Source: Sphagnum magellanicum
Taxonomy: Eukaryota > Streptophyta > Sphagnopsida > Sphagnales > Sphagnaceae
DNA: 64,000 nt
Direction: 5' to 3'
NCBI GenBank assembly: GCA_021904315.1
Contig: CM038911.1
Span: 12,249,390-12,313,389, forward strand
Shown: in pieces, positions 50,493 through 61,625 of the stretch
How positions within the stretch are numbered: the stretch's first letter is position 1
How the letters are laid out: each line of letters starts with the position of its first letter
Program-made: the position numbers and the translations under genes
The notes under the pieces: generated by a model
Database searches by the model: none
What the model was told of the DNA's origin: nothing
What the model saw: only the letters and a program-made list of their open reading frames with translations

Positions 50493-51547
50493 CACTAAAA
50501 GAATTCATAGTTTTTCAAGATGTTGAATTTGACTAGGGGCCCCTAATAACTAAAGTGATGTGCCTTTTTTGATTAGTTTAATTGACTCAAATAATATTTT
50601 TGACTACTTGATCAATGTAACATTCAGTCAAAATGGACATCTCTAGTAAAAATTGACATGTATATAATCAAATGAAACATGCAATCACAAAATTTTGGAT
50701 TAAAAAAAAAAGTTAAGTTATAAACAAGTAGTAAGTAAGTATGGTAGGTACATAAGTAAATAATTAGATTATTGTCATTTTATGTTTATAATACTTAACT
50801 AAGGTAGGGTAATTATTAGTTAGGTAAGGAGGGTAATTAATTTATTAATTAGCATTTTGTCATTGATTATTCAAATAAGTATAGTAGGTAGTTAGGCAAA
50901 GTTTGGAAGGATAACTAGTTAGTTAGGTAAGATAAATCAATACTATGCATGTCAAAGTAAGATAGGGTATGTAGGTAAATAAATAGATAAATATTATCTT
51001 ATGCATTAATTATTTTGGATAGGTCTAAAACTAAACTTAATTAAGGTAAGGTAACTACTAGTTAGATAACATGGGCAAGTAAATAAATAAATAACATTTC
51101 ATTAATTATTAATGCAAATAAGGTAGGTAGTTAAGTATAATAAGGAAGGACATTAATTATTTAGGTAGGATAAGTCAAACTAGGTCAATCCAAGTAAGGT
51201 AAGGTAATTTGTTAACTAGGTTAAGGTAAGGTAGGCATGTAGATAAATAGATAAATTATTAATACTATTTTGCGAAATATCTTTTAAGAAAAATTTGATT
51301 CTAAAATCTATAAAAACAATTTACATAAGGTGAGATAAATTAGTTTGTAAATATATGTAGATAAAAAAGATAAAATTCAAAGATAAATATATGTAGATAT
51401 TTATGTAACTAGGTGGGTTGTACATAGGTATAACATAGGTTTTAAAAAGGTAGGTCTAATTTGTAAAAAACTAATAAGTTGTAGGTAGGTATTTAATATT
51501 AAATATATTTTAAAATATAAAATTTAAATGAAATATAAAATTCATGA
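50493..51547 (+). repeat. CACTA-type end with TTGAC and TAGGTA clusters, locus 2
   Basis: Starts CACTAAAAGAATTCATAG. TTGACT-type words cluster at about 50527-50660. A long degenerate array of TAGGTA, TAGTTAG and GGTAAGG words with ATTAATTA filler runs from about 50725 to 51500. It has the same order of parts as locus 1 (35541), with a longer array. Confidence 0.5.
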
Positions 51548-52300
51548 CACTATAAGAATTCATGGCTTTATTGATTAAAAACATTAGTAAAAAATGACCC
51601 AAAAATGACAAATGTCTCACTTGATTGGTAATTAATTTGGAAAAGTCAATTTTGACATGTCCATTTGATTTTGATCATTTTGACTTGGTCTTTCCAGCTT
51701 GGTCCTTTTGAGTAGGTCACTTTGACTAACCATTCAAAATTTGGGCAATCATTGTTTTGGTAATTAAATTTTATTTATTTATTAACCTACTACCTGCCTA
51801 CCTCTTAGCTAGTTAATTACCCTACTTACTAACCTACCTACCTATCCACCTTAATGAATAAATTAGATTATTTTTCTTTTTTACCCACCTAGCTACCTAG
51901 GCTAAATAAACTAGTTTAAATAGCTAGGCCACCTAGCTAAACCACCAAGGTAGTGGCCTAGATTGCAATTGTAAAGATTTGATTTCCTCACCTCCATTTG
52001 GAGGAACCAAATCTTTCCCATTGTGCCACCATTTCATGAGGTGAAAAATCTTGTGAACATATTGTAATAAACATGTTCAATATCTTTTACAATACTTACA
52101 AAGGTAGATAGGAGGATAAATATGAACATAGGAAAGTAGGAAGAAGGTTGGAGGGTAATTTAGGTAGGATGTAACTAGGTAACTTCAAGCATACTAGCTA
52201 GGTTACCTAGGCTAAACTACCTATGTTACATATGTTATTCTAACTAGCCTAACCTATTAACTTATACTAACATGGGCTACCTAGTACCAACGGGATAACA
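51548..52300 (+). repeat. CACTA-type end with TTGAC and TACCTA clusters, locus 3
   Basis: Starts CACTATAAGAATTCATGG, close to locus 2's start in the same orientation. TTGAC-type words lie at about 51640-51735. The array then reads CTACC/TACCTA (about 51783-51960) and switches to TAGGTA near 52100-52300. The two direct-orientation ends 1.05 kb apart suggest a nested or tandem pair. Confidence 0.5.
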
Positions 52301-52975
52301 CAAATCACACCCACTTGTTTAAAGGATTGCTTTTGGGGGACTACTTTTGAGAGAATATTTTTAAAAATATTCTCACAAAAGTCCTCAAAAAAATTGTTTA
52401 AAATCTTGCAATTTTTAAGTATAGTATTATGTCAAGGTTTATGTAAAAGATTTCAAGAAATATTACATTTTCAAAAGTTTTGAAACCCATTTGTACAAGT
52501 CTTTTTTGTGCTTAAAAACAACTATTACAATGCATAACGAATGCTTTTAAAAACTTTTTATTCATGTTGGAATGTAGATCTTAAATGCCCACCCAACATT
52601 AATATGGTCCATACTTTTAAGTTCAAGTGCTTCCTATTTTGATAGAACCCAAAAAATGATGGTAAGAAATATTCCATTTGAATTGGAGCTTATGTGGTTT
52701 ATGGTATTGTTTAGTCTTCATAATACACTCACATGTACATGCATACTCCTTTTGTTGGGATGATTGTCTCGTTGTAAAAAAAACATGATATTGGAAAGCT
52801 AAAATTCAATACAAAAAAAACACATTCTTGACATGGTGATGTTGTGTAATGTGATTAAATAGAGTTATAATCAATGACTAAATGTCCTAACTAAATGTCC
52901 AATGGTTAGTTGTTTTCTTTAGTTGTGGAATGTGTATTATTAGTAGAGACTTTGGTGTCACACACTTCACTTTCT

Positions 52976-54896
52976 TTATCTCTTGATGGCTTGTATTGTT
53001 TCACTTTTCAACACATGCAAAAGTGTTTGTGAGCTCTCCAATATCTGTGCAAAACAAACCAAATTGAAATTGATGTCAATTTGAAAAAGGTTTTGTGAAC
53101 ATGGGTTTCAAACTCCCCATCATCACATATCATATTTGACCTTTGGAAAAAATTTTGCAATGGAAAAAATGTAAGATTTTTTGAAAGTGCCTTTGATAAA
53201 ACACATTTGGTGAGAAGATGCCCATTAAATATGTATGCAAGTTGATATGAAGTTTTTTTTATGAAAAGGCACTTTGATCATGCTTTCCCAATGCATTCAA
53301 CACTTACCTCTCACGCTATTCTAATTTCAAATGTCTTTTGAGTTTTGCCTTACAATGAACCTCCCACTATTTTTTCAATGAAAGTCAATTGGCAAATCAA
53401 GATCAAAAAATAAATAACATATAATCCATGTAAATAATTTGTCAAATAATTTAGTATGGCTAAAATAATGTGTTTTGTGATTCACAAGTATAATCCACTA
53501 GTGCATCTCAAAGAGACTAGGCAAACTTTTTAGTTTTTAGATTTCAATTATTTTATCTTTCCAACTTATGATATGCAAGATTTTTTGTTTCCAATACAAA
53601 ATATTTTGGTTTTGTTTGATTTGCAACATTATTCTTGTAATATCCAATTTTCTATCTTTCATTTTTGAACTATTCAAAAGCAAGCACAAGATGACAACAA
53701 CAAACTAGTTAGTCTATGCAAATGACTCCTAGATGACTATGGCCACACTAAAACAAAAAAAAAAGAGAAAAAAATTGAGGGGAAAAACACACCTTTGAAT
53801 AAGCTGCTTCAACTTCATGAATGGTTTTATCATATCCATTCGAGTAGGTATAATTGCGTGAAAGAGATTCGTCAAGCTCAGTAATACGCTTGTTGAGGAT
53901 CACCAAGTCCTTTTGTATGTTGGTCTTTTCTTCTTCCTCTAGCTCCACAATTCTCTTGATCTCATCTCTTTTTTCTCGAAGTTCTTCAATGCCTAAATCA
54001 ATTTGCCAATTCAAAAAATCACAATTTTAAGACAAGTAACAATATTTCAAGCATATTCAAAGACCACACTATTTTTGCTTTCTCACTTATTCCCTTTTGT
54101 CCCAAGTGACTAGGGCATAAAATCATAGTAAATGAGAGGTCGTATGTCTTGAAAAATTCATCCATGTGAAAATTGTGGAACAAGAGGTTGGAAAGAGATT
54201 GTTGAATTGTTATGTAAAATGTATGACTTCTTTTGGTTCATGCATGAACTTTTTGGAAGCTTTCAAAAAAAATTCCTTGATTGAATTCAACATGAAGATT
54301 TCCTTGTCCTTTTAAAAGGTATTAATGCTAACAACTACTTTTTCTAAGCACTTGAAAATTTTGAGATTTTATGTTAATAATGCATAAAGTTTTTTCCAAA
54401 TCTTGATGCAAAAAATAATAATAATAAAAAAATTGCAATACTAAAAAAATTTAGGATAAGGTTATTCTGAGAGGATTATCAAATTTGGAGGTTGGGTTAG
54501 GACAAGTTTCTCAAGAACTTCAAAATGTAGTAACTTTGTTGAAAAATAGGAAGCATCATTGTAAACACTTTGAGTTGTTTTAGGGCTTGCAATCTACATA
54601 GTAAAATAGTCTATCCATTATAAGATAACCATGATTAGTTTCTACCACCATTTATTTGTGGAATTGAAACATGAACAAATAGGTTTAGATAATTTTGGAA
54701 TGCATTTGCATTCTCGAAATTGACAATATGATAGTAAGCAAATGAGAATGACAATGAGACACTTCCTTGCCAACAACTATTTGAGGATTCTTGGGATGAA
54801 GCAAAAGTGATCTTGAAATTTACGGTGAACAAGCTCTGCATTGTAGTTTTGCAATGTTGCACCCTTCAACGCTATGCCTTCTTTGTCTTTCGTCAT
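52976..54896 (-). CDS. SSNA1: SSNA1/NA14 (DIP13) homologue, basal-body coiled coil
   Basis: Three exons on the minus strand: 54824-54896, 53793-53992 and 52976-53044. They total 342 nt, or 113 aa plus stop, all in phase with GT-AG introns of 831 and 748 bp. Exon 1 reads ALKGATLQNYNAELV; exon 2 reads IEELREKRDE, EEEEK, IQKDLVILNKRI, ESLSR and YDKTI...EAAY; exon 3 reads ILESSQTLLHVLK. These are the conserved blocks, in order, of human SSNA1/NA14 (119 aa) and Chlamydomonas DIP13, short microtubule-associated coiled coils of centrioles, basal bodies and axonemes. The codon 5 to 95 region is almost all predicted coiled coil. An upstream in-frame ATG (54980) would add 28 unsupported residues. No stop or frameshift interrupts the model, so it appears functional despite lying in repeat-rich DNA. 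It is too short and split to stand out as an open frame. Confidence 0.92.
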
Positions 54897-56089
54897 AATT
54901 ATTGTGTTGCTTGGTGGATATGATCCATTGTTTAATTCCCCTCCACACTTGAACCTATTCATTGATTGTTCCTTGCCCATGGCAACTTTAATATCTTTGA
55001 TTCCTCACAAAGATTGTGTGTGTATAACAAGGACTATCCACTATGTACAAACACGCTTGTTATTTCACAACTTCCAATGCTGATGATGTCTCACAACACA
55101 ATGATGTCACAACACAACTTCCATGTCTTTCTAGGGGATTGGAAAGATAAAATTTCTTGCTCTTTTGAATTAGTTGCAAGTCATTGCAATCTCTCTTGTC
55201 CATGACAATGGGGTATGGCACTTTAATGCTTGCATCAAGTCATCAATCAGCCAAATCATAAATAACAACATGAACCATCCCTCTTCACGAACATGTTTAG
55301 TTCACAATCCTAACATAGATTCCTATTTGTCTAAAATGCTAATAACCAAAATTCTCACATATGATTTCTTCCCTACTCTTCAAGTAGTAGATGAACCTCA
55401 TCAGGTGCTGTTATTATTGTTATTGTTATAGTTTTTTGGGTTCCATTACTCTTGTTGAATTGTTTTGCTCACAAAGTTTAGCACTTCTTAGTCAGAGTTA
55501 TCCATCAAGCTGCAAAACAATCCAAACTTGAGAATTCCACTCTCTCTCTCTCTCTCTCTCTTTAAATCACTCTAATTCACCTCCCATGTCCAAACTGCAA
55601 TTATTGCATGCGTTTGTGAAGAGGTTAAACATCCCCTGTCTCTATTTTTTTCTGTGTCTTGTGTGTGTATGTGGGAATGCAGTGGTAGTTGTTCTGGGAA
55701 ATAGTTCGCAACTGAATGGTTTTGAAACAGTTGAAACCCCTGAGTTTCACCTCTTGTGAAAGGAGGTTACTTGGTTAGAAACGGTTCGTTAAATCCTCTC
55801 TCACACACACACACACACTCACACACACACACACCCCAAACTCACACATACACACACCACCCCCTTTTTTTGTTCAATAGTCCATTTTCAATTCCATCTT
55901 TTTTCATTCTTTTTTCTTCTTCTTTTGAAACCAAGCTCAGTTTGATTTTGAGCTTCCGAGTAAGGAATTGAAAAATAAATACAAAAAAATTAACATTGAG
56001 GTCTTATTTGTTTTCCTTGATTTCATATTTTGTAATGGGGAAATAAAGCTATTTTTAAAATTGAAGACTTGATCTTGTATCGGATAATC
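54897..56089. other. SSNA1 upstream region and microsatellites
   Basis: The first part should hold the SSNA1 promoter; no element could be fixed. A CT microsatellite (55540-55561) and a CA-rich run (55800-55860) follow. Short frames here have no domain. Confidence 0.45.
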
Positions 56090-56161
56090 ATGCCCCAGGG
56101 CTGGGGCGTTTCCTGAAATAACAGGCCCTTTATAACAGGAATGCTCTGGCCCAAAGGGCAT
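56090..56161. repeat. 72-bp imperfect fold-back sequence
   Basis: The left arm ATGCCCCAGGGCTGGGGCGT continues TTCCTG. The right arm on the minus strand reads ATGCCCTTTGGGCCAGAGCA then TTCCTG. The whole can fold into one hairpin of about 26 paired or near-paired bases per side, and the left arm contains its own palindrome GCCCCAG-GG-CTGGGGC. It is far more GC-rich than its surroundings. Confidence 0.7.
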
Positions 56162-58238
56162 TGCCCAGCTTAAAAATCAATGATTTTTACTTTTAAATTT
56201 TTTTACTGTGATGCCCATCAGGTACCAGCTGGCTAAACATCAAATATGATGACTAAAAAAATAAAATAAAAATAAAATGAGCATTTTGAAAAGCCAAACA
56301 CCCATCTGCAAATTTTGTCACATAAGGTGTGTTCGGATACACTAGCAGAAATCATAGAGGTTTTTATGATAAGGACCACAATGTTGGGTCCTTTGTTCAA
56401 CGGTTCAAAAATAGTTTATGTTTTGAATTGTGCTTCCTGTTTGATACCTTCTGTAAATCAGTTCTTACCGTTTCTGACAATAATATGTTGTAGCAGAACT
56501 CTTTAGTGTGGCTATTTGCATGTAAAAATGGTTAAATGTTTTGAATACTGCTTCCTGTTTCTGACAATAATATGTTTTAGTATAATTCTTTCATGAGATT
56601 ATTTGCATGCAAGTATTGTCATCTTATTTCTGCAACTCAGTAAGTTAATTGATTGTCTTTTTAATTCATTTGTCTTGTGCAGATCTCAAGCTCTGCTTTT
56701 CCAGAGTCTTTTCTTTTAGGGAGTAACTCAACTCATGTGATTAGTTTCAACTCATTTCATACACATGGTGTCTTGTGCTCTGCTTCTTCAAACATCATCA
56801 ATCTAATCTGACTCTCATCTCACAAATCTCTTCAAACACAACCCAAAACTGACCTCCTTAACCTGGTCAATGAAAAAACACACCCAACACGTTTGCCTTC
56901 AAACACAATGAGCATAACATGTAGAATTGACTTATAAGCCAAACAATAGAAAAAACAACCCACACTTTTTGGTAAAATGTGAAAACACATTTAATCCTAT
57001 TGCATTTTGTGGGTTCTTTCATGCAGACCCATTTCCAGCATACAGACTATTTTATTCACAGCTTGAATAGCAAACAGGGCAGAGACAGGATAAGGTACCT
57101 CTGATTCAATTTGTAATCTCATGACATTTCCTAGCAAAGGTGTAAGAGCCAAATGTTTGCATTCCCAGTAGTCATAAAACATAACTTTACAATTACAAAG
57201 ATACCTGGCCACCTTCACACAGAAAACTTGGAAAACTAGAAACTACATACACAGACAACATATGTATTGAACTGTGAAGATAAAATGATTTCAGTGGGAA
57301 TGTATGTTCAGAAAAAAAGTCACCCAAAATCCAAGTGAAGATCTTGGCAGATACAAGGCAAGCTTGCTACACATGAGGTCACTTACAATAGATCACTCTT
57401 TTGTCTGTACTGATATATTCTGCAGAAGAAAATGACCAAAATGTTGGCAGATGTGAAAAAATGCTACAGCTTTGGTTTACATGCTACAAAAATCTGTACA
57501 GTTAGATGAGCCCACAATTGCCTGTAACTGGGAGGCTTTGTGTGCTGCAAACCCATCTCTTGATAAAGCTCTTATCAAAGGATTCTTTCAAGAGATCTAA
57601 TTACAGTTTCTACAATGGTGATCGAAAAATATGCAAAATGTTTCCAGAAATCTCTCACCCTGTCACATCATGTCCCTTGCACAGGTTTGTTGCAGAATTA
57701 TATCTTCTCCTAGCTGCCTCCAAGGTTTTGTAAGCTTCTTTTGAATTTGCAGAAATCATGTGCAGTGATTCCAGATGCAAAAAAACCCATTCATAATGCA
57801 CATTGATCTTCAAGCCTGCAAACAACAAAATGTCAATTCACACACCTGGTGCTTCTCAACTTCTCTTTACAACTCAAAATCATCTGCTGTGATTCCAAAT
57901 GCAAGACCCCTTTTGTAGTGGATGATCTTCACACCCACAAACAATGAACGACATGATCAGCTGCATCAACATCTTTCTTCATGTCACTTGATTCTTTTGT
58001 GGATCTTGCTTTCAAGATCACCAACACCACACACAAAACATCAGGAATGCCTTCCAAACTATGGCATTTTGCTCACCATTTGTGGTACAGATCCAATGTC
58101 CGTTTCCTGGATCTCTCGATAGTTGTTGTTGTCCTTTAATGCTTGAAGGAGGCACCTTGAGCAAGCTTTCTTTACAAGTAGGTATACAGTTCAAAGCTGG
58201 GACAAATGAGCATCAATTCCTCACCACAAGTTGTTTCT
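56162..58238. other. Region between fold-back and carrier gene
   Basis: No gene is supported. The part nearest 58238 is probably the 3' untranslated region of the carrier gene on the minus strand. A diverged direct repeat (about 57753-57822 and 57879-57948; ATCATGTGCAGTGATTCCAG against ATCATCTGCTGTGATTCCAA) lies within it. Confidence 0.45.
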
Positions 58239-59378
58239 TCACCCTTCTACTTTTGCAGACAGTCGCTTGATAAACTCGTAAGTGGTGATCGTAGTGGTAG
58301 CAGACAAGGACATGCTGGCCCAGCGTGCTCCAAGCCCTCTGTAGCAAGCCTTCCAGCCACCCTCCTTTATGAGTGTTTGCACCGTTTGCATCACAGTGGG
58401 TGGCTTTGTGCCATCGTTTCCCAGCACCTGCAATCTAGTTTTGATGGTATCAAAAGGAGTTGTCACCAATGCCGAAACACCTCCTGCACTTGCTGCACTC
58501 AACCCTTGCACAAGCACCACCACTCCAGAGCTTGGAGGAGCAGCAGCAATCTGGCTGTTATTATTGCCTCCTTTGTATCCCAAGCTCATCCACACAGAAC
58601 GTTGCGTCACGCAATAGGAAGCCCACCAAAGCGCATTTGAGGGAGCGTAGGTGAGGATCGACATACCAAACCCTCGGTACAAGCCTGGAAGCCCATCTGC
58701 CTTCACAATCTTCTTGAAGGCATCAAGGCCGCCTGCGTATCTTCTGGTGGACAAGCCTCCTTGCTCCCCGCCCTGCACCATCAGGCGTTGAGAAACTACA
58801 TCAATGGGAGTCCACACCAATTGAGCCGCAATGGAGGCAGTAAGCCCCGCAGCGGCATTGGCAACTGCCGCTGCCGCAGGCTCGGACATGGCGCCCCCTG
58901 CTGCTTTGGTTGCCAGCAGCGATCCGACGCTGGATTTGGTGATTTCTAGAGTGCTCATGTATAGAGCTCTGGCAGGGATAGTGCCGGCGAGAGAAGTGCT
59001 GAAACCTTTGTAGAAACCACGCAATCCCTCACGGCGGAGGATATCGAGGCCCAGGCTTGCGCAGGAGTGGGGTGAGGAGACGGCCGCCATCACCACCTGT
59101 TGTCGCGTTTTGAGCACTACGACGGGGTATAGCATCCCGGAGACGCCAGAGAAGAGTGCCGCTCCCAGCAGAAAGAACTTGGATTTATCCAGCATGTGCC
59201 AGTCGATGTCTGCTGGGAGACGAAACTCTGAAGCTGCATGTTGGTGTTCCTGCCGGAGAGTCATTGCCTTCGCTTCTGATACTACTGCTTCCCTGAACTC
59301 ACTGCCTCCGTTGTGCGCCACTCCGTGAAGATCTTCTTGCAATCGCTGTTCTTCCACAAAAAGCTCAAGACTCCGCAT
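58239..59378 (-). CDS. Mitochondrial carrier (SLC25A44-like, At1g72820/At5g26200 type)
   Basis: A single-exon frame of 379 aa. It has the three-repeat plan of the mitochondrial carrier family: signature segments at residues 85-92 (P-V-V-V-L-K-T-R), 191-198 (P-I-D-V-V-S-Q-R) and 308-315 (P-F-D-T-I-K-T-R), with G-F-Y-K-G-F, G-L-Y-R-G-F and C-Y-R-G-L-G at the matching later positions. The first signature has valine instead of the usual acidic residue and the second lacks the usual basic one, both features of this plant subgroup. The IDWHMLDKSKFF block before repeat 1 and YAPSNALWWASY also mark it. It should sit in the inner mitochondrial membrane; the substrate is unknown (the animal relative SLC25A44 carries branched-chain amino acids). 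Alternative starts: Met39 (59264) would match the shorter relatives better. Confidence 0.93.
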   Translation of the reverse strand: MRSLELFVEEQRLQEDLHGVAHNGGSEFREAVVSEAKAMTLRQEHQHAASEFRLPADIDWHMLDKSKFFLLGAALFSGVSGMLYPVVVLKTRQQVVMAAVSSPHSCASLGLDILRREGLRGFYKGFSTSLAGTIPARALYMSTLEITKSSVGSLLATKAAGGAMSEPAAAAVANAAAGLTASIAAQLVWTPIDVVSQRLMVQGGEQGGLSTRRYAGGLDAFKKIVKADGLPGLYRGFGMSILTYAPSNALWWASYCVTQRSVWMSLGYKGGNNNSQIAAAPPSSGVVVLVQGLSAASAGGVSALVTTPFDTIKTRLQVLGNDGTKPPTVMQTVQTLIKEGGWKACYRGLGARWASMSLSATTTITTYEFIKRLSAKVEG

Positions 59379-60147
59379 AGGCTTCTGATGCGATCTTCCA
59401 GATTAGGTAGACCAGACCTTCTCCGCTAACAGAGGTGAGAAGGAAGACGCAACACAATTGATCTGAACCGATTCGCCAACATGCAATGGACGGCAACAAC
59501 AACAACAGAGCGGCGCGTTTTCCAGTTCTGAGGGCATTCCCTTCCAGGATGCTTTTTCAGAAAACTGACAATCGCACTGGTGCTCTTCCCACTCGGCACC
59601 ACAAGATTCCCCGCTTACTACAACTCGCTGCACACATTTCCATTTGAGCTTGGCCTGCCATAACTTCTCTCTCTCTCTCTGTCTCTCTGTGCACTTTTAC
59701 TGCGATATTCTACCGCTCTATTGCTGAAGCCGCGATAGACACCAAGCAAAAGCACATGTCTCTAAACGACGGCTTCCGCAACACATCCACCAAACTCACG
59801 GGAGAACAGAAAAGAATCCCGACGACATCTCTGCACACAACAAAACAAAACAACCAAGAAGCGCAAAAGCGAAGGAGAAGCTTGTTGAATAACGTGCTTT
59901 CCACACACGCTGCGGCAGCCTAAAACACACCTACCCGCACAATTCGCGACTTAGGTGATAAATAATAGGTAATGCAACAAGACTCAAAAACACCAACAAA
60001 GATTCAAAACACACCAGCAACAACACCAACAACGACAGAATTGAGAATGCGCTCGCACAGCAGCAGCAGCACCAACAATCCTCCAACAACAATTCTCGTG
60101 ATCACAAAATGTACGCATTTTGTTCTTCCGTCAGAGTCTCTTTATTC
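59379..60147 (-). promoter_or_regulatory. Leader and promoter region of the carrier gene
   Basis: GC-richer than its surroundings, with a pyrimidine run CTCTCTCT at 59667-59690 (GA-type on the gene strand), common in plant leaders. An upstream frame of 76 codons (59403-59633) ends 24 bases before the first main ATG and might act as a uORF if transcribed. No TATA box could be fixed. A CAACAA/CAGCAG-rich stretch (59995-60095) lies farther upstream. Confidence 0.4.
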
Positions 60148-60367
60148 TGGCTAAATTTAGCGAGTTGGGAAATTGTTTTTTTTTCTTCAAAATGGCTAAA
60201 AACTATGTGTTTTTTTTTTGGTTTTCTACTCGCCAAAATTACAGATTTTTTTAATTTTAAAAAATCGTCAGATTTCTCTATTGGATTCGAGCATGTTGCC
60301 AAACTTGTGAAGGAATCTTAAACTTTTTTTTTTTCATATCCTGTTTATAGCCAAATTTGGCTAAACT
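60148..60367. repeat. Dispersed repeat, copy 2 (GGCTAAATTT family)
   Basis: Starts TGGCTAAATTTAGCGAG and ends AGCCAAATTTGGCTAAACT. It is the second copy of the sequence at 31423-31630. It may be flanked by TATTC on both sides (60143-60147 and 60369-60373, one base beyond the end), which would fit a 5-base target duplication. Confidence 0.7.
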
Positions 60368-61361
60368 GTATTCTGGACTATCGCCGGTTCAGCACTACGA
60401 GAAGCAGCAGCGTTAGCAGGAAGTGGGAGAGTAGTTAAGGCACGCGCCGGACACGTAAGGGCCGGCGCTGGGAAAGTTAGGGACGAGGCCGGGACGTTAG
60501 GGATGGGCCGAGAAGAAGCAACCACACCCTCTTTCACAAAACCCTCACTTCTCCCACCCATTCAAACAAAATAGGGAATGCCATTTTTTTATTAGAAAAT
60601 ATTTCCCCAACCTTAGGAAAAGAGGAGACCAAAAGTAGGCTGGAGAATTGGAAAATAAATAAATAAAAAATAAATAAAAACCTTTTTCCAGGACCTCACC
60701 TAGGCCTAAGGACCCCACCTAGGCCCAAGATCACTTGGAAATTGGGATGTGTTAAAAAAAGAATCCAGTTAGAACAAATACACAAAAATGCATTTCTTTT
60801 CCCTAGTGCTTTTACAATTGTTTTTTTTTTTTTTTTCCAAATTTTAATAATGATAATAATGTTGAAAGTTACTAGTAATAGCTTGATACCTTTAAAGCAC
60901 AAATAATGCTCAAATTGATAATAAGGGAAATTTAATATTCAGAAAGTAATTGTTGTAACTCTATGAAACTCTATGAACAAAATAACTCTAACATCCGAAA
61001 ATCAGTAATTGAAATAAGTTCAAAATCACAAATAATCCCCTTCAACTGTATTATAGTCTCAAATGACACAAATCATTTTTGGAAATGAGGTAAAATTGAA
61101 ATGAAACATACTAAACAGCATTGCAGTTTAATAGTTTCATAATCTAATAATCTAGAATATTTATGTAAAACTAATATCATCTACCAATAGTTACATTGGC
61201 AGCTGACACTAATTATATTATCAGAAATGTGGGAAAAAAAAAATTAATAAAAATTTCAAAGAACAAACATATTCCATGAAGGAAAGTGTTGAATTTTCAG
61301 GAATATTTTATTTGTGGAAATGAAAATTGAAATTATTCGACAAACATATGCCAAAGTTGCC
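60368..61361. other. Intergenic DNA with a GC-rich patch
   Basis: A sharply GC- and CpG-rich patch (about 60440-60515) of loosely repeated GGCCGGGA/ACGTTAGGGA words stands in otherwise AT-rich DNA. The rest (60.56-61.36 kb) is AT-rich with a long T run (60822-60837) and nothing recognised. Confidence 0.45.
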
Positions 61362-61388
61362 TAGGGTTTAGGGTTTAGGGGTTTAGGG
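61362..61388 (+). repeat. Short telomere-like TTTAGGG tract
   Basis: Four consecutive GGGTTTAGGG-type units, one with an extra G, matching the plant telomere repeat TTTAGGG. It lies inside the window, not at a chromosome end. Confidence 0.9.
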
Positions 61389-61625
61389 TACTACTGGGGT
61401 GTTCCATCAGTAATAGGTTAATGGGTGATTCTTTATTGTCCCCCTGGAAATTTTTGAGGTGCTGAGTGTTTTGGTTTTTCTCATGTTTTAGGACACTTTC
61501 TTCAAGTAGGTGGCTTTAAAGTAGAGAGGTAAAAAAAAGTGCTTGATCTTAAAAGAGTTATTATTAAGGACATTGCCTCAAATGGGTCAGTTTGTATGCA
61601 TGCAAAGACAGTTGGCACAAAAAAA

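Noticed and set aside
58206-58640. 144-codon plus-strand frame
   Set aside because: Antisense to the mitochondrial carrier coding sequence.
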